Of a stretch of DNA of 64,000 nt, positions 19,568 through 29,546 are shown piece by piece; within the stretch, counting starts at the first letter, position 1, and the number at the start of each line of letters is the position of its first letter. The position numbers and the translations under genes were made by a program. The notes below the pieces were generated by a model. That model was not told the DNA's origin, did no database searches, and saw only the letters and a list, made by a program, of their open reading frames with translations. Source of the stretch: Limnohabitans sp. Jir72 (GTDB lineage Bacteria; Pseudomonadota; Gammaproteobacteria; Burkholderiales; Burkholderiaceae_C); NCBI RefSeq assembly GCF_003063575.1, contig NZ_NESC01000011.1, forward strand, positions 32,001 to 96,000, in the 5' to 3' direction.

Positions 19568-20362
19568 ATGAACGATTTTTTTCTAGGGTTAAAAATATAT
19601 GGCGACGACTTTTCATTGGATGAAATGACTTATTGGTTTAAAGAAGAGGAGAATGGATATTCTAATTTGGGGTATGTTGATAGTGAAACTGATTATTATC
19701 CATATCATTTGATGAATTTTAATTATGGCTGGAAATATGTTGATGGAGACGCACTTAAAGTGTTAGGCTTAGGAAGTGCATTTGGCTCTGAATTTGAAAA
19801 AGTCAAAGAATTAATCAGTAGTATAACTATAGTTGAGCCTGGGAAAAAATTTTGGAGAAGAGCTGCTTTTGGTCATGAATTAAATTATTTAATGCCAAAT
19901 GCTACGGGGAGGCTTGATTTTAATAATTCCACTTTCGAATTAATAACAGTTTTTGGTGTTTTGCATCACATACCGAATGTTTCATATGTATTTTCCGAGC
20001 TGATTAGGGTGCTGAAACCTGGTGGATATTTATTGATTCGAGAGCCTATAATTTCTATGGGCGATTGGCGGTTTCCGCGATCAGGATTAACTAAAAATGA
20101 GAGAGGAATCTCAATTGGTTGCATGAATGAATTGATATTGCAGCATGGTATGGAATTAATGGCTGAAAATTTTATTGGTTTTTCGCCAATGCAAAAAATC
20201 ATGTCTAAATTGGGATTGAGGAATTATTGGTCTAATAATATTGTTGTTGAAATTGATCGGGCTTTATGTAGGTTGTTTAAATTTAATTATAGGTATCATA
20301 GAATTAAATTTCTACACAGATTTGCACCATCAACTGGATATTGGGTAGTACGTAAAAAATAA
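19568..20362 (+). CDS. SAM-dependent methyltransferase (class I)
   Basis: A 264-residue protein with a class I methyltransferase core: VLGLGSAFGSEFEKV as the SAM-binding glycine loop, ITIVEPGKKFWRR as the acidic loop at the end of strand 2, then FELITVFGVLHHIPNVSYVFSELIRVLKPGGYLLIREP, split here by the usual DxxxxxxxLHH pattern. It may O-methylate a sugar of the polymer or a chain end. The gene is the most AT-rich at the right end of the imported block, and a GC-rich gene follows directly. Confidence 0.8.
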   Translation: MNDFFLGLKIYGDDFSLDEMTYWFKEEENGYSNLGYVDSETDYYPYHLMNFNYGWKYVDGDALKVLGLGSAFGSEFEKVKELISSITIVEPGKKFWRRAAFGHELNYLMPNATGRLDFNNSTFELITVFGVLHHIPNVSYVFSELIRVLKPGGYLLIREPIISMGDWRFPRSGLTKNERGISIGCMNELILQHGMELMAENFIGFSPMQKIMSKLGLRNYWSNNIVVEIDRALCRLFKFNYRYHRIKFLHRFAPSTGYWVVRKK

Positions 20363-20383
20363 ATTTTATTTATTTTAGATTGT

Positions 20384-21602
20384 ATGAAAATCCTCCTGTA
20401 CGGGATCAACTACAGCCCTGAGCTGACGGGCATCGGTAAATACAGCGGAGAAATGGGAGCCTGGCTTGCGGCTCATGGTCACGATGTTCGCGCTGTGACG
20501 GCGTTTCCTTATTACCCCGAATGGAAACTGGCTCCTGGTGCGAAAGGGCCGTTTTATCGACGTGAGTCGCTTGCCGGTGTTTCGGTGACGCGTTGCCCTT
20601 TGTATGTGCCTGCCCGCCCTAATGCGTGGCGGCGCATTGTGCATTTGCTCAGTTTTGCCATGTCTTCTTTTCCGGCCTTGCTGTTGCAGTGGCGCTGGCG
20701 TCCCGATGTGCTGGTGTTGGTGGCCCCCACCTTGTTTTGCGTGCCAGGGGCTTGGTTGCTCAGTCGCCTCACGGATGCGCGTTTGGTGCTGCATGTTCAA
20801 GATTACGAAGTGGATGCCATGTTCGGTTTAAAAATGGGGCAGTCAAAGGGTGTTTAAGCAGTTGGCCTTGGCTTTAGAGCGGCGCTTGCTGCGTTCTTTT
20901 GACCGGGTCTCGACCATCTCCAGCGGCATGGTGCAGCGGGCCTTGGCCAAGGGGGTGTTGCCAGAGCGTGTGCGGTTTTTCCCCAATTGGTCAGAGGCAT
21001 CGCGCTTTCAGGGGGTGTCGCGTTCGGCTACTTTGCTGGCGCGCTTGGGGGTGGATCCTTCTGCACAAGTGCTGCTCTATGCGGGCAACATGGGCGAAAA
21101 GCAGGGCCTCGAAGTGGTTTTGCAGGCAGCAGTGCGCTTGCGCACGCATGCTGATCTGGTGTTCTTGCTGGTGGGCGAGGGCGCAGGCAAGGCCCGCATG
21201 GTGAAGCTGGCTGCCGACATGGGTTTGCGCAATGTGGTGTTTGCCCCTTTGCAGCCCTATGACGATTTGCCCGCCTTGTTGGCGTCTGCCGATGTGCATT
21301 TGGTGGTGCAAAAGCGTGGCGTGGCCGATGCGGTGCTGCCTTCCAAGTTGACCAATATTTTGGCGGTGGGGGGGCATGCGGTGATCACCGCCGATGCTGA
21401 CACCACGCTGGGCAAGTTGTGTGAAGACTTTCCAGGGCTGGCTGTTTTGGTCGAGCCCGAGTCGGTGGATGCTTTGTTGCAGGGCATCAGCCAAGCTTTG
21501 GCCATGCCCCACCCCAATCTGGTGGCTCGAGACTATGCACGTGAGTTTTTGGACAAGGACCGCATATTGACCCGCTTCGTGGATGAAGTCCTGACCAATT
21601 AA
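20384..21602 (+). pseudogene. wcaI: WcaI-family glycosyltransferase split by a frameshift
   Basis: Two adjacent reading frames, 20384-20857 and 20850-21602, together make one WcaI-type GT4 protein of about 405 residues. The first holds the N-terminal domain, MKILLYGINYSPELTGIGKY through DYEVDAMFGLKMGQSKG. The second continues with FKQLALALERRLLRSFDRVS, FFPNWSEAS, LLYAGNMGEKQGLEVVL and LPSKLTNILAVGG. The frames differ by +1 at about 20840-20852, where AAAGGGTGTTTAAG brings a TAA in frame. One extra base, perhaps in the G run, would explain it. This is either a real inactivating mutation or a sequence error. Confidence 0.85.
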
Positions 21603-21630
21603 GCTTCATAAATTATGTTTAGTGGTTTGA

Positions 21631-21658
21631 TTGTCAAAAACAATACATTCGATATATT
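21631..21658 (+). promoter_or_regulatory. Candidate sigma-70 promoter before ugd
   Basis: TTGTCA (21631-21636), a 16-base gap, then TATATT (21653-21658). Both hexamers match consensus at five of six positions. Transcription would begin only about 5-8 bases before the ugd ATG, implying an almost leaderless message. No Shine-Dalgarno is seen. The AT-rich gap makes a chance match possible. Confidence 0.4.
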
Positions 21659-21669
21659 AAAATAAATAC

Positions 21670-22836
21670 ATGAAAATCGCAATTGCTGGTACCGGTTACG
21701 TTGGTTTGTCGAATGCCCTTTTGCTGGCCCAACGTCACGAGGTTGTGGCGATCGATGTATTGGCCTCTAAGGTTGACACGCTGAACAACAAGCAGTCGCC
21801 CATTGACGATGACGACATCGTTCGCTTTTTGCGTGATGAGCCCCTGAACTTTCGCGCCACGCTGAGCCTGCAAGAGGCTTATGTAGGGGCTGATGTGGTG
21901 ATCGTGGCCACACCCACAGATTACGATCCAAATACCAATTATTTCAATACGAGCTCGGTCGAGGCGGTCATCGCTGATGCTTTGGCTTTGGCACCGCAGG
22001 CGCTGATCGTGATCAAGTCCACGGTACCGGTAGGTTTCACGTTGCGAATGCGCCAGAAGTTTGGCGTGGACAACCTGGTTTTTGCGCCCGAGTTCTTGCG
22101 CGAGGGGCGGGCTTTGCATGACAACCTGTATCCCAGTCGCATTGTGGTGGGCGATCAGACCGAACGTGCTGCCGCCTTTGCGGCCATGCTGCAGGCCTGC
22201 GCCATCAAGCAGGATGTGCCGGTTTTGTTGACAGGCAGCACCGAGGCAGAGGCGATCAAACTGTTTGCCAATACTTATCTGGCCATGCGGGTGTCCTTCT
22301 TCAATGAGTTGGACACTTTTGCTGTTTGCCAGGGTTTGGACTCGCGACAGATCATCAACGGGGTCTGCCATGACCCACGCATAGGGCCGCATTACAACAA
22401 CCCTTCGTTTGGTTACGGTGGTTATTGTTTACCCAAAGACACCAAACAATTGCTGGCCAATTATTCCGATGTTCCGCAGACATTGATGGGGGCCATCGTG
22501 GCGTCAAACAGCACGCGCAAAGCTTTTATCGCGCAAGACATCATGCGCCGCCAACCCAAGGTGGTGGGCATTTACCGTTTGGTTATGAAGGCTGGCTCTG
22601 ACAATTTCCGAGCCAGCAGTGTGCAGGCGGTGATGTCTTTGTTGGAGGCCGAGGATGTCGAGGTCATTGTTCACGAGCCTTTGTTGACGGAGCCAGAGTT
22701 TTTGGGGGCCAAGGTGGAGCCTGATTTTGTGATGTTCAAGCAACGCGCCGACGTGATCGTGGCCAACCGCATGACCCCTGAACTGGTGGATGTGATGGAC
22801 AAGGTCTATACACGCGATTTGTTTGGCAAAGATTAA
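21670..22836 (+). CDS. ugd: UDP-glucose/UDP-sugar 6-dehydrogenase
   Basis: NAD-dependent oxidation of a UDP-hexose to the UDP-uronic acid, giving a carboxylated sugar for the polymer. The 388 residues have the N-terminal Rossmann loop [26 protein letters not shown], the [11 protein letters not shown] segment and the catalytic cysteine in [14 protein letters not shown]. The short form resembles Ugd enzymes of enteric capsule loci. It starts 67 bases after the broken wcaI gene and ends 65 bases before the ATG of the peptide synthetase, so the two may share a transcript. Confidence 0.95.
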   Translation: MKIAIAGTGYVGLSNALLLAQRHEVVAIDVLASKVDTLNNKQSPIDDDDIVRFLRDEPLNFRATLSLQEAYVGADVVIVATPTDYDPNTNYFNTSSVEAVIADALALAPQALIVIKSTVPVGFTLRMRQKFGVDNLVFAPEFLREGRALHDNLYPSRIVVGDQTERAAAFAAMLQACAIKQDVPVLLTGSTEAEAIKLFANTYLAMRVSFFNELDTFAVCQGLDSRQIINGVCHDPRIGPHYNNPSFGYGGYCLPKDTKQLLANYSDVPQTLMGAIVASNSTRKAFIAQDIMRRQPKVVGIYRLVMKAGSDNFRASSVQAVMSLLEAEDVEVIVHEPLLTEPEFLGAKVEPDFVMFKQRADVIVANRMTPELVDVMDKVYTRDLFGKD

Positions 22837-22901
22837 CGTTTCCTTCAACTGATTGAGCTGGTTTGTTCTCTAGTCTTGTGAATTTTTCAACAGAATCTCA
22901 A

Positions 22902-25900
22902 ATGGCCGATCAGCTCGTTCATGAGATGTTCGCGGCCACGGCAAGTGAAAAGCCTCAATCGATTGCTGTGCGTTGTGGTGCACAGGTGCTGACATATGAA
23001 GAGCTCGATGCACGTGCCAATGGCTTGGCTCATATGCTGCGTGAATGGGGTGTTGATTCTGATGTTCCAGTTGCCATCGGTACCGAGCGCAGTTTCGACA
23101 TGCTGGTCGCCATATTGGCTGTGCTCAAGGCGGGTGGTGCTTATGTGCCCCTGGATATCGCTTGGCCATCTAAACGCCTTGAATACGTTCTTGATGACTG
23201 CCAAGCGCCGATCTTGCTGACGCATCAAGCCCTGCTGCACAAGGTCAAATCCTCAAAAAATTTGAGAATCTTATGTTTGGATGACATTGATGCCATGCCT
23301 GCCGCTCGCTCTGATGCGCCGGTTGTTTTGGTATCGCCACTCGATTTAGCCTATGTGATCTACACATCCGGATCCACTGGGCAGCCAAAGGGTGTCGCCA
23401 TGCGGCATGGTCCTGTTTGTAATCTTTTGCAATGGCAACGCAACAGCTTGGCCTGCGAGGGTGAAGATGGTTTAAGTACATTGCAATACACATCGATAGG
23501 TTTCGATGTGTCGGTGCAAGAGATATTTTCTACGTTGGTCGAAGGTGGCACTTTACAACTGATCGATGAATACGAACGGCGTGACAGTCTGGCTTTGCTG
23601 AACGTGATCATGGACACCCAGGTTCAGCGTTTGTTCTTGCCGTTTGTAGCGCTTGATGCTTTGTGTCATGCCGCTATGGAAAATGGGTTGATCCCTTCAT
23701 CGCTGCGCCGCGTGATGACTGCTGGCGAGCAGTTGCGCGTATCACCTGCGTTGACCTGGCTTTTTTCTCGTTTGAACGCGGTGTTACACAATCAATATGG
23801 CCCAACTGAGACTTGTGTCATATGCAGTGAGCTCCAATTGCGTCGACCTGTGAGTCAGTGGCCCGTATTGCCGTCGATTGGCTGGCCAATTGCGAACGTG
23901 AGCTTCTGGGTCATGAATGCGCATGGTCAGCCAGTGCCAGATGATTTGCCCGGCGAGCTTTGGATTGGCGGTGCTTGTCTTGCCAAAGGCTATTTGGGCC
24001 GGGACGCATTAACGGCTGATTCATTTGTGCCTCATCCCTTGGTTCCCGGGGAACGTCTTTATCGCAGTGGCGATTGGGTTCGTCGAGGGGCAGATGGCGC
24101 GATCGTTTTTCTCGGTCGAATTGACCATCAAGTGAAGTTGCGAGGCTTTCGCGTCGAGTTGGGTGAAGTTGAAGCCACCATAGCGAGTCATCCTGCTGTT
24201 CGTGAAGTGGCCGTTGCTGTGGTTGACGCCGCTGTTGATCAACAAATGCATGGTCATCCAATCGAGGTGCGGCGACTGACTGCTTTCGTGGCTTTATCAG
24301 CTGTCAATTTGGGAATGCAGTCACAAGAGGTCTCGACCCTTGGCAACCTACTCCGATCTTATTTGCAAGAGCGATTGCCAGATTACATGCTGCCTGATGC
24401 CTATGTGCTGGTGGACGCATTGCCACGGTCTTCAAGCGGCAAATTGGATCGGATTGCCTTGTCGGTTTTAAAGCCGATACCCACCAAAAACGTGGGCCTT
24501 GAGGCGTTCAATAAAGTCTGCAGAGTTGCTCCAGATTGCGCGCCGCAATCGCCAGCCCATTTTTTAGAGGCCTCATTATTGGCCGTATGGCAAAGCGTAC
24601 TTCGTCGGGCAGATCTAGGTCCAACCGACAGTTTCTTTGATGCTGGCGGGCATTCACTGGATGCGGCGCGGTTACGTGGGAAATTGCAGGCCGAACTGGG
24701 TTTGCAATTGACTTTGAGGGACATTTTTGAGGCACCGACTGTCCGCGCCTTGGCCGCCAGGCTCAATGAGCGAGGTGCGTTGACACAGAAATTACTGCCG
24801 ATTCCTCGTGCCTCAGGCGAGAGTCGTTTGCGGGTTTCACCGGGTCAGCATGGCATTTGGTTCATTGAGCAGTTGCATGGCCCCAGCGCTGTTTATAACG
24901 TTCTGATTTCGATTGTTTTTCAGGGTGTGTTGGATGCGATGCTCTTGGAACAGGCCTTGAGCATGCTGGTGCAACGTCATGAGGTCTTGCAAGGGCGCAT
25001 CAGCCTGGTGAATGACATTCCGGTTCAAAGCAAGGCCAATTCGGACACCGTTCAAGTGCTTTTGCCTGTGCAGGACTTGCGCGAAAACCTTGATCCCGAC
25101 AGCCGACTGAATGCCTGCATCAACGAAATAGGAAGTCATGTTTTTGACTTGACTTTGGAAGCGCCATTGCGCATGCATTTGCTGAGGCAAAGCGATCAAA
25201 AATGGACGCTCTTGCTCAATGTTCATCATTTGGTTTTTGATGGGTGGTCCCTTGGCATTTTGATGAAAGAGCTTGATTTTTTATACAACGCATTGTTGTT
25301 GAAAAAATCCAACCCATTGCCTGAATTGCCTGAATTACCTATTCAGTATGTCGATTTCGCAGCGTGGGACCGAGCGAGGCTAGAAGAGCCGCGTGTTCAA
25401 ACACATCTGGCTTATTGGCAAAAACAGTTGCAGGGTGTCAGTCCCTATCTCGACTTGCCCACCGATCATCCGCGTCCGGTGCGTCCCACTCAGCGTGGTG
25501 GTTCAGTTGAATTCACACTGGACGTTTCCACTACGCAGACTGTGCGCAATTTTGCTTCACAAGAAGGTGCAACATTGTTCATGGTTTTGTTGGGCATTTG
25601 GGCGGCACTTTTGTCCCGTTATTCGGCCCAAAAAGATTTCGTCATCGGCTCCCAGATGGCCAATCGACCACATCCAGATGTAGAAAATTTAATAGGACTC
25701 TTTACCAACACCGTGGCATTGCGCATGAATCTGGCGGATCAACCGAGCATGCGGGTCTTGGTGTCGCGTGTTAAAGACACGTGCATTGATGCGCAAGTGC
25801 ACCAGGATGTGCCTTTTTCTAGGGTGGTGGAGGCGCTGCGGTTTGAGCGCGAACCCAGCCGCGAGCCATTGGTGCAGGTAACGTTTGTTCTGCAAAACAA

Positions 25901-28736
25901 CGATTTAACGGTGATCAAAGCCCCTGACCTGATCGGTCATGCTGTAAATATTGGCAATGCCACGTCAAAACAGGACTTGCTGCTTTTGGCAACGGAGAAC
26001 GCGGGTGGACTGTCGTTGCGCTTGGAGTACGCCTTGGACTTGTTCTTGCCTGAAACGGCACGGCGTATGGCCAGCCAGTTTGTCAGCATACTGACGGGGG
26101 CATTAAAGCAGCCAGACCAGCCGCTAGAGTCCTTGTCGCTGCTGAGTGAGCTTGAGCGCGATCGTCTAATTGCCATGAATGTTGAAAAAGAACCTGCAAT
26201 GACTGGTTCCATTCATGAGTGTTTTGCGATGATGGCTTTGCGGCAACCCCACGCTCCGGCCTTGCATGACGGCGAAGCTTGCATGACTTATGCGGAGCTT
26301 GACGCACGAGCCAATGGACTTGCGCATCATTTGCGTGACTGGGGTGTCGACGCAGATGTGCCAGTGGGTCTGGCGTTCGATCGCGGCATTGAAATGGTGG
26401 TGGCCATGTTGGCTGTGCTCAAGGCCGGTGGTGCGTATGTGCCGCTTGATCCGACCTACCCGCCACAGAGATTGATGAACATGTTGGAGGATTGTGGTGC
26501 TTCCATCGTGCTGACGGTGACAGCCCTGCAAACCCAGTTGCCAAGTCGCTCGAACCTGAAGTTACTGTGTTTGGATGCAAACGGCCGGGTATCTCCCCGA
26601 AGCGATGCACCGGTGGTCAACGTCAAAGCCCGCGATCTTGCTTATTTGATTTACACCTCGGGCTCTACCGGGCGTCCTAAGGGGGTTGCTGTGCCTCATC
26701 AGGGCGTTTTGCGCCTGGTGGCGCAGGACAGTGCTTTTTGCATCAGTCCAGATGATGTTGTTCTTCAGTTTGCCTCTGCATCGTTTGATGCCGCAACGCT
26801 AGAGATTTGGGGCGCTTTGCTCAATGGTGCTTGCTTAGCAGTGCATCCACCTGGTATGCCTTCAACCACAGAATTGGCTGAATTTCTGGTGACGCACAAG
26901 GTGAGCTTTGCTTGGTTGACCTCGGCGCTTTTTCAATTGATGGTCGATGAACAACCACATGCCCTGGCGGGGATACGGCAGCTGTTGTCCGGCGGCGATG
27001 TGCTGTCTGGCCGACATGTATGTCGCCTTTTGGCGCTCATGCCGAAAGAACATGCCCTCATCAATGGTTACGGACCAACAGAAAACACCACCTTCACTTG
27101 CTGCTATCGCATGCAAGGCGGTGCGGTGCCAGCAGATCGTTTTGAGAACGGAGTTCCGATTGGGTATCCCATTGCCTTCACGGATGTTTGGGTGCTGGAT
27201 GAGAACCTGCAACCATTGCCCGTGGGGATGGCCGGTGAACTTTATACCGGTGGGCTGGGCTTGGCCCGTGGTTATTGGGGACAGTCGGCGTTAACTGCGC
27301 AGCGGTTTATTGCGCATCCCTGGCATGAGGGCGAGCGTTTGTACCGCACAGGCGATCAGGTGCGATGGCGAGTGGACGGTGCTCTGGAGTTTGTCGGGCG
27401 GCTTGACCAGCAAATTAAGCTGCGCGGCTTTCGCATCGAGTTGGGGGAAATTGAGTCAGCCTTGCGAGCGCACGATTCAGTGCGTGATGCTGCTGTAGTG
27501 GCATACAAGCCTCAGCAGGGAGACGCTCGCTTGGTGGCCCACATCGTGGCTCAGACTCCAATGGTCTTGCCTGATGCAGAAAAGATGCGCAACTTCTTGC
27601 AGCGAAGTTTGCCTGCATACATGTTGCCATCAACTTATCTGCAGGTGGAGGCGTTGCCCATAACACCCAATGGAAAGCTGGACCGCGATGCACTCCTGAG
27701 ATCGTCAGCAATGAGTGCGAGTGTGCAAGCATCTCCAGTGACCCCGGCAACCTTGATGACCGGTAATTTACTGGAGTCCCGTTTGCTCGAATTGTGGCGC
27801 GATGCCTTAGATCAGCCAAATTTGAAAGTGGATGACAACTTCTTTGCTTTTGGAGGGCATTCTTTGGCTGCGGCGCGTTTGGTTCAACGGGCCGCCAAAG
27901 AGCTGGGGCTGAAGATGCAAGTGGCTCAATTCTTCTCTACACAAACCGTGGCCGAAATGGCGCAGCATCTGGGTTGTGCTGAGCAGCCACCCGCTTGGAG
28001 CACCATCGTACCCATGCAGCCGAAAGGCACAGCTAATCCCTTGTTCTTTTTCCATGGCGTTGGTGGTGATGTCTATGCCTTTGTGCCCATGGCCCAAGCG
28101 TTTGCACCTGAGCAACCCGTATACGGTATCCAAGCACAGGGCCTGGATGGAACTGCTGAGCAGCCCCTTCGCATTGAGGACATGGCCCAGCACTATGCAG
28201 ATCAGTTGCTATCGGTGTCCTCCGGGCCCTTTCGACTGTGTGGCTATTCACTGGGAGGTTGGATTGCATGGGCAACGGCTGATGAGTTATTGAGGAGAGG
28301 TGTTCAAATTGAAGTGCTGATGATGCTGGATGTGCACAGCAGTGCCGATATGCCGCTTTGGGTGCGTTTCGGTGATCTGTTTTTTTCCTTTCCACAGCGT
28401 GGCCTGCGTTACTTGAGACGGCGTTCGAAAGCTGTCTTTAAGTTATTAGGGAATCTAGTTTCAGGTAAATATCGACACACTACTACCGTAACTCCCGGTA
28501 AGGAGTGCCTTATATATCTTTCTCATCGCAAATACCGTCCAAAGCGGTTGCCTGTGAAAGTTGAAGTTTTGTATCCAAAAGATACATCAAAATTCCACTT
28601 TTGGTATTGGTGGTTTATGGCGAAAAAAGGTTTTTCGCTTCACAAGTTACCACTCGAACATCATTTGACTTTTTTTGAAGCCCATCACGCCCAATTGCTG
28701 GTCAAGAAATTAGACGAGCTATTGAATAGCCGGTGA
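22902..28736 (+). CDS. Bimodular nonribosomal peptide synthetase (A-PCP-C-A-PCP-TE)
   Basis: Single protein of 1944 residues from ATG 22902 (a TTG at 22863 would add 13). Module 1: adenylation domain with YVIYTSGSTGQPKG near 151, NQYGPTET near 297 and a carrier domain DSFFDAGGHSLDAA (Ser near 585). Condensation domain has HHLVFDGWS near 775. Module 2: adenylation YLIYTSGSTGRPKG near 1248, GYGPTENTT, and carrier DNFFAFGGHSLAAA near 1654. A thioesterase ends the protein, with GYSLGGW (Ser near 1783) and a late LEHHLTFF histidine. All core residues look intact. It has no starter condensation domain, so it should make and release a dipeptide. Pocket residues read by eye suggest Pro-like then Val-like. 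Stop and start overlap with the activating enzyme. Confidence 0.95.
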   Translation: MADQLVHEMFAATASEKPQSIAVRCGAQVLTYEELDARANGLAHMLREWGVDSDVPVAIGTERSFDMLVAILAVLKAGGAYVPLDIAWPSKRLEYVLDDCQAPILLTHQALLHKVKSSKNLRILCLDDIDAMPAARSDAPVVLVSPLDLAYVIYTSGSTGQPKGVAMRHGPVCNLLQWQRNSLACEGEDGLSTLQYTSIGFDVSVQEIFSTLVEGGTLQLIDEYERRDSLALLNVIMDTQVQRLFLPFVALDALCHAAMENGLIPSSLRRVMTAGEQLRVSPALTWLFSRLNAVLHNQYGPTETCVICSELQLRRPVSQWPVLPSIGWPIANVSFWVMNAHGQPVPDDLPGELWIGGACLAKGYLGRDALTADSFVPHPLVPGERLYRSGDWVRRGADGAIVFLGRIDHQVKLRGFRVELGEVEATIASHPAVREVAVAVVDAAVDQQMHGHPIEVRRLTAFVALSAVNLGMQSQEVSTLGNLLRSYLQERLPDYMLPDAYVLVDALPRSSSGKLDRIALSVLKPIPTKNVGLEAFNKVCRVAPDCAPQSPAHFLEASLLAVWQSVLRRADLGPTDSFFDAGGHSLDAARLRGKLQAELGLQLTLRDIFEAPTVRALAARLNERGALTQKLLPIPRASGESRLRVSPGQHGIWFIEQLHGPSAVYNVLISIVFQGVLDAMLLEQALSMLVQRHEVLQGRISLVNDIPVQSKANSDTVQVLLPVQDLRENLDPDSRLNACINEIGSHVFDLTLEAPLRMHLLRQSDQKWTLLLNVHHLVFDGWSLGILMKELDFLYNALLLKKSNPLPELPELPIQYVDFAAWDRARLEEPRVQTHLAYWQKQLQGVSPYLDLPTDHPRPVRPTQRGGSVEFTLDVSTTQTVRNFASQEGATLFMVLLGIWAALLSRYSAQKDFVIGSQMANRPHPDVENLIGLFTNTVALRMNLADQPSMRVLVSRVKDTCIDAQVHQDVPFSRVVEALRFEREPSREPLVQVTFVLQNNDLTVIKAPDLIGHAVNIGNATSKQDLLLLATENAGGLSLRLEYALDLFLPETARRMASQFVSILTGALKQPDQPLESLSLLSELERDRLIAMNVEKEPAMTGSIHECFAMMALRQPHAPALHDGEACMTYAELDARANGLAHHLRDWGVDADVPVGLAFDRGIEMVVAMLAVLKAGGAYVPLDPTYPPQRLMNMLEDCGASIVLTVTALQTQLPSRSNLKLLCLDANGRVSPRSDAPVVNVKARDLAYLIYTSGSTGRPKGVAVPHQGVLRLVAQDSAFCISPDDVVLQFASASFDAATLEIWGALLNGACLAVHPPGMPSTTELAEFLVTHKVSFAWLTSALFQLMVDEQPHALAGIRQLLSGGDVLSGRHVCRLLALMPKEHALINGYGPTENTTFTCCYRMQGGAVPADRFENGVPIGYPIAFTDVWVLDENLQPLPVGMAGELYTGGLGLARGYWGQSALTAQRFIAHPWHEGERLYRTGDQVRWRVDGALEFVGRLDQQIKLRGFRIELGEIESALRAHDSVRDAAVVAYKPQQGDARLVAHIVAQTPMVLPDAEKMRNFLQRSLPAYMLPSTYLQVEALPITPNGKLDRDALLRSSAMSASVQASPVTPATLMTGNLLESRLLELWRDALDQPNLKVDDNFFAFGGHSLAAARLVQRAAKELGLKMQVAQFFSTQTVAEMAQHLGCAEQPPAWSTIVPMQPKGTANPLFFFHGVGGDVYAFVPMAQAFAPEQPVYGIQAQGLDGTAEQPLRIEDMAQHYADQLLSVSSGPFRLCGYSLGGWIAWATADELLRRGVQIEVLMMLDVHSSADMPLWVRFGDLFFSFPQRGLRYLRRRSKAVFKLLGNLVSGKYRHTTTVTPGKECLIYLSHRKYRPKRLPVKVEVLYPKDTSKFHFWYWWFMAKKGFSLHKLPLEHHLTFFEAHHAQLLVKKLDELLNSR

Positions 28737-29545
28737 TAATCAACAAAGAAGAGTTGGCATTGTCTAACTTGGAAAGTTGGACACGAAAATTAAGCTTCGA
28801 TTGTCGGCAGCAACGGTTTGATGCGTGTGTGGTTTTTTTGAAATCAGACAACTTGTCATCAATACAGCTCAATAGCTTAGCTTCTCAACTTCCACAAGAG
28901 GAGCTTGCAGATGTTTTTAAAAATTCTATTTTCAGTCGACAAACAGATTATGTGCTGGGACGACTCTCGGCACGCAAAGCAGTATTGACTGCATTAGGCA
29001 ATGATCCATTTCACAAGATTTCTGATTCGCAAAATCTGCGCATTTTGCCTGGCGTTTTCAATCAACCTGTTTTGAGTGCCCATGGCCAAGCCAACAGACT
29101 TGGCGTGAGCATCAGTCACCGCTGTGGCTCTGCCGTTGCTTTGGCATTTGACAGGAGGCACCCTATGGCATTGGATCTTGAATGCATCGATCCTGCACAG
29201 GAGATTGTTTTTCAGCAATTTGTCGATTCGGATGAACTTCAGAGCATTCGGTCTTCACTGTCTGGCTTGACTCACTTGGAGCAGATTTCCTTGATATGGA
29301 CATGCAAAGAGGCGCTTGGCAAAGTGATGGGATGCGGATTGACTGTCCCCTCAGATTTTTTAGCTGTTGCCGGAGCCGAGCCAAGTCTTTGCTTTGAGCA
29401 ACCGCAGGGCAGTGTATCGGGTTGGCGCGGCTTATTTCGAAATTGCCCTCAGTTTTCTTGGTACGCATGGAAACTGGAGGACTACTGGTTAACTGTCGTT
29501 GCACCTGCTCAGAGTCGTTTGATTTTTATTTCTCCAAGTCTATAA
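28733..29545 (+). CDS. 4'-phosphopantetheinyl transferase (Sfp type)
   Basis: Transfers phosphopantetheine from CoA to carrier-domain serines, here most probably the two of the preceding synthetase. Length is 270 residues. Visible motifs are LGRLSARKAVLTALG, GVSISHRCGSAVALAFD, the metal-binding acidic pair in ALDLECIDPAQE and WTCKEALGKVMGCGL (WxxKEAxxK). The GTG start at 28733 overlaps the synthetase stop (GTGA), so translation is coupled. The strict pairing supports a functional synthetase rather than a relic. Confidence 0.93.
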   Translation: MIINKEELALSNLESWTRKLSFDCRQQRFDACVVFLKSDNLSSIQLNSLASQLPQEELADVFKNSIFSRQTDYVLGRLSARKAVLTALGNDPFHKISDSQNLRILPGVFNQPVLSAHGQANRLGVSISHRCGSAVALAFDRRHPMALDLECIDPAQEIVFQQFVDSDELQSIRSSLSGLTHLEQISLIWTCKEALGKVMGCGLTVPSDFLAVAGAEPSLCFEQPQGSVSGWRGLFRNCPQFSWYAWKLEDYWLTVVAPAQSRLIFISPSL

Positions 29546-29546
29546 T
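29519..29546 (+). promoter_or_regulatory. Candidate sigma-70 promoter for the secreted-protein genes
   Basis: TTGATT (29519-29524), 16 bases, then a perfect TATAAT (29541-29546) overlapping the end of the phosphopantetheinyl transferase gene. It would drive the 29743-31200 genes with a leader of about 190 bases. That leader is AT-rich and shows no other gene; I see no recognisable riboswitch in it. Confidence 0.55.

Noticed and set aside
20840..20857. Programmed +1 frameshift in the WcaI-type gene
   Set aside because: No recognised slippery site, stimulatory stem or family precedent; a simple indel is more economical.
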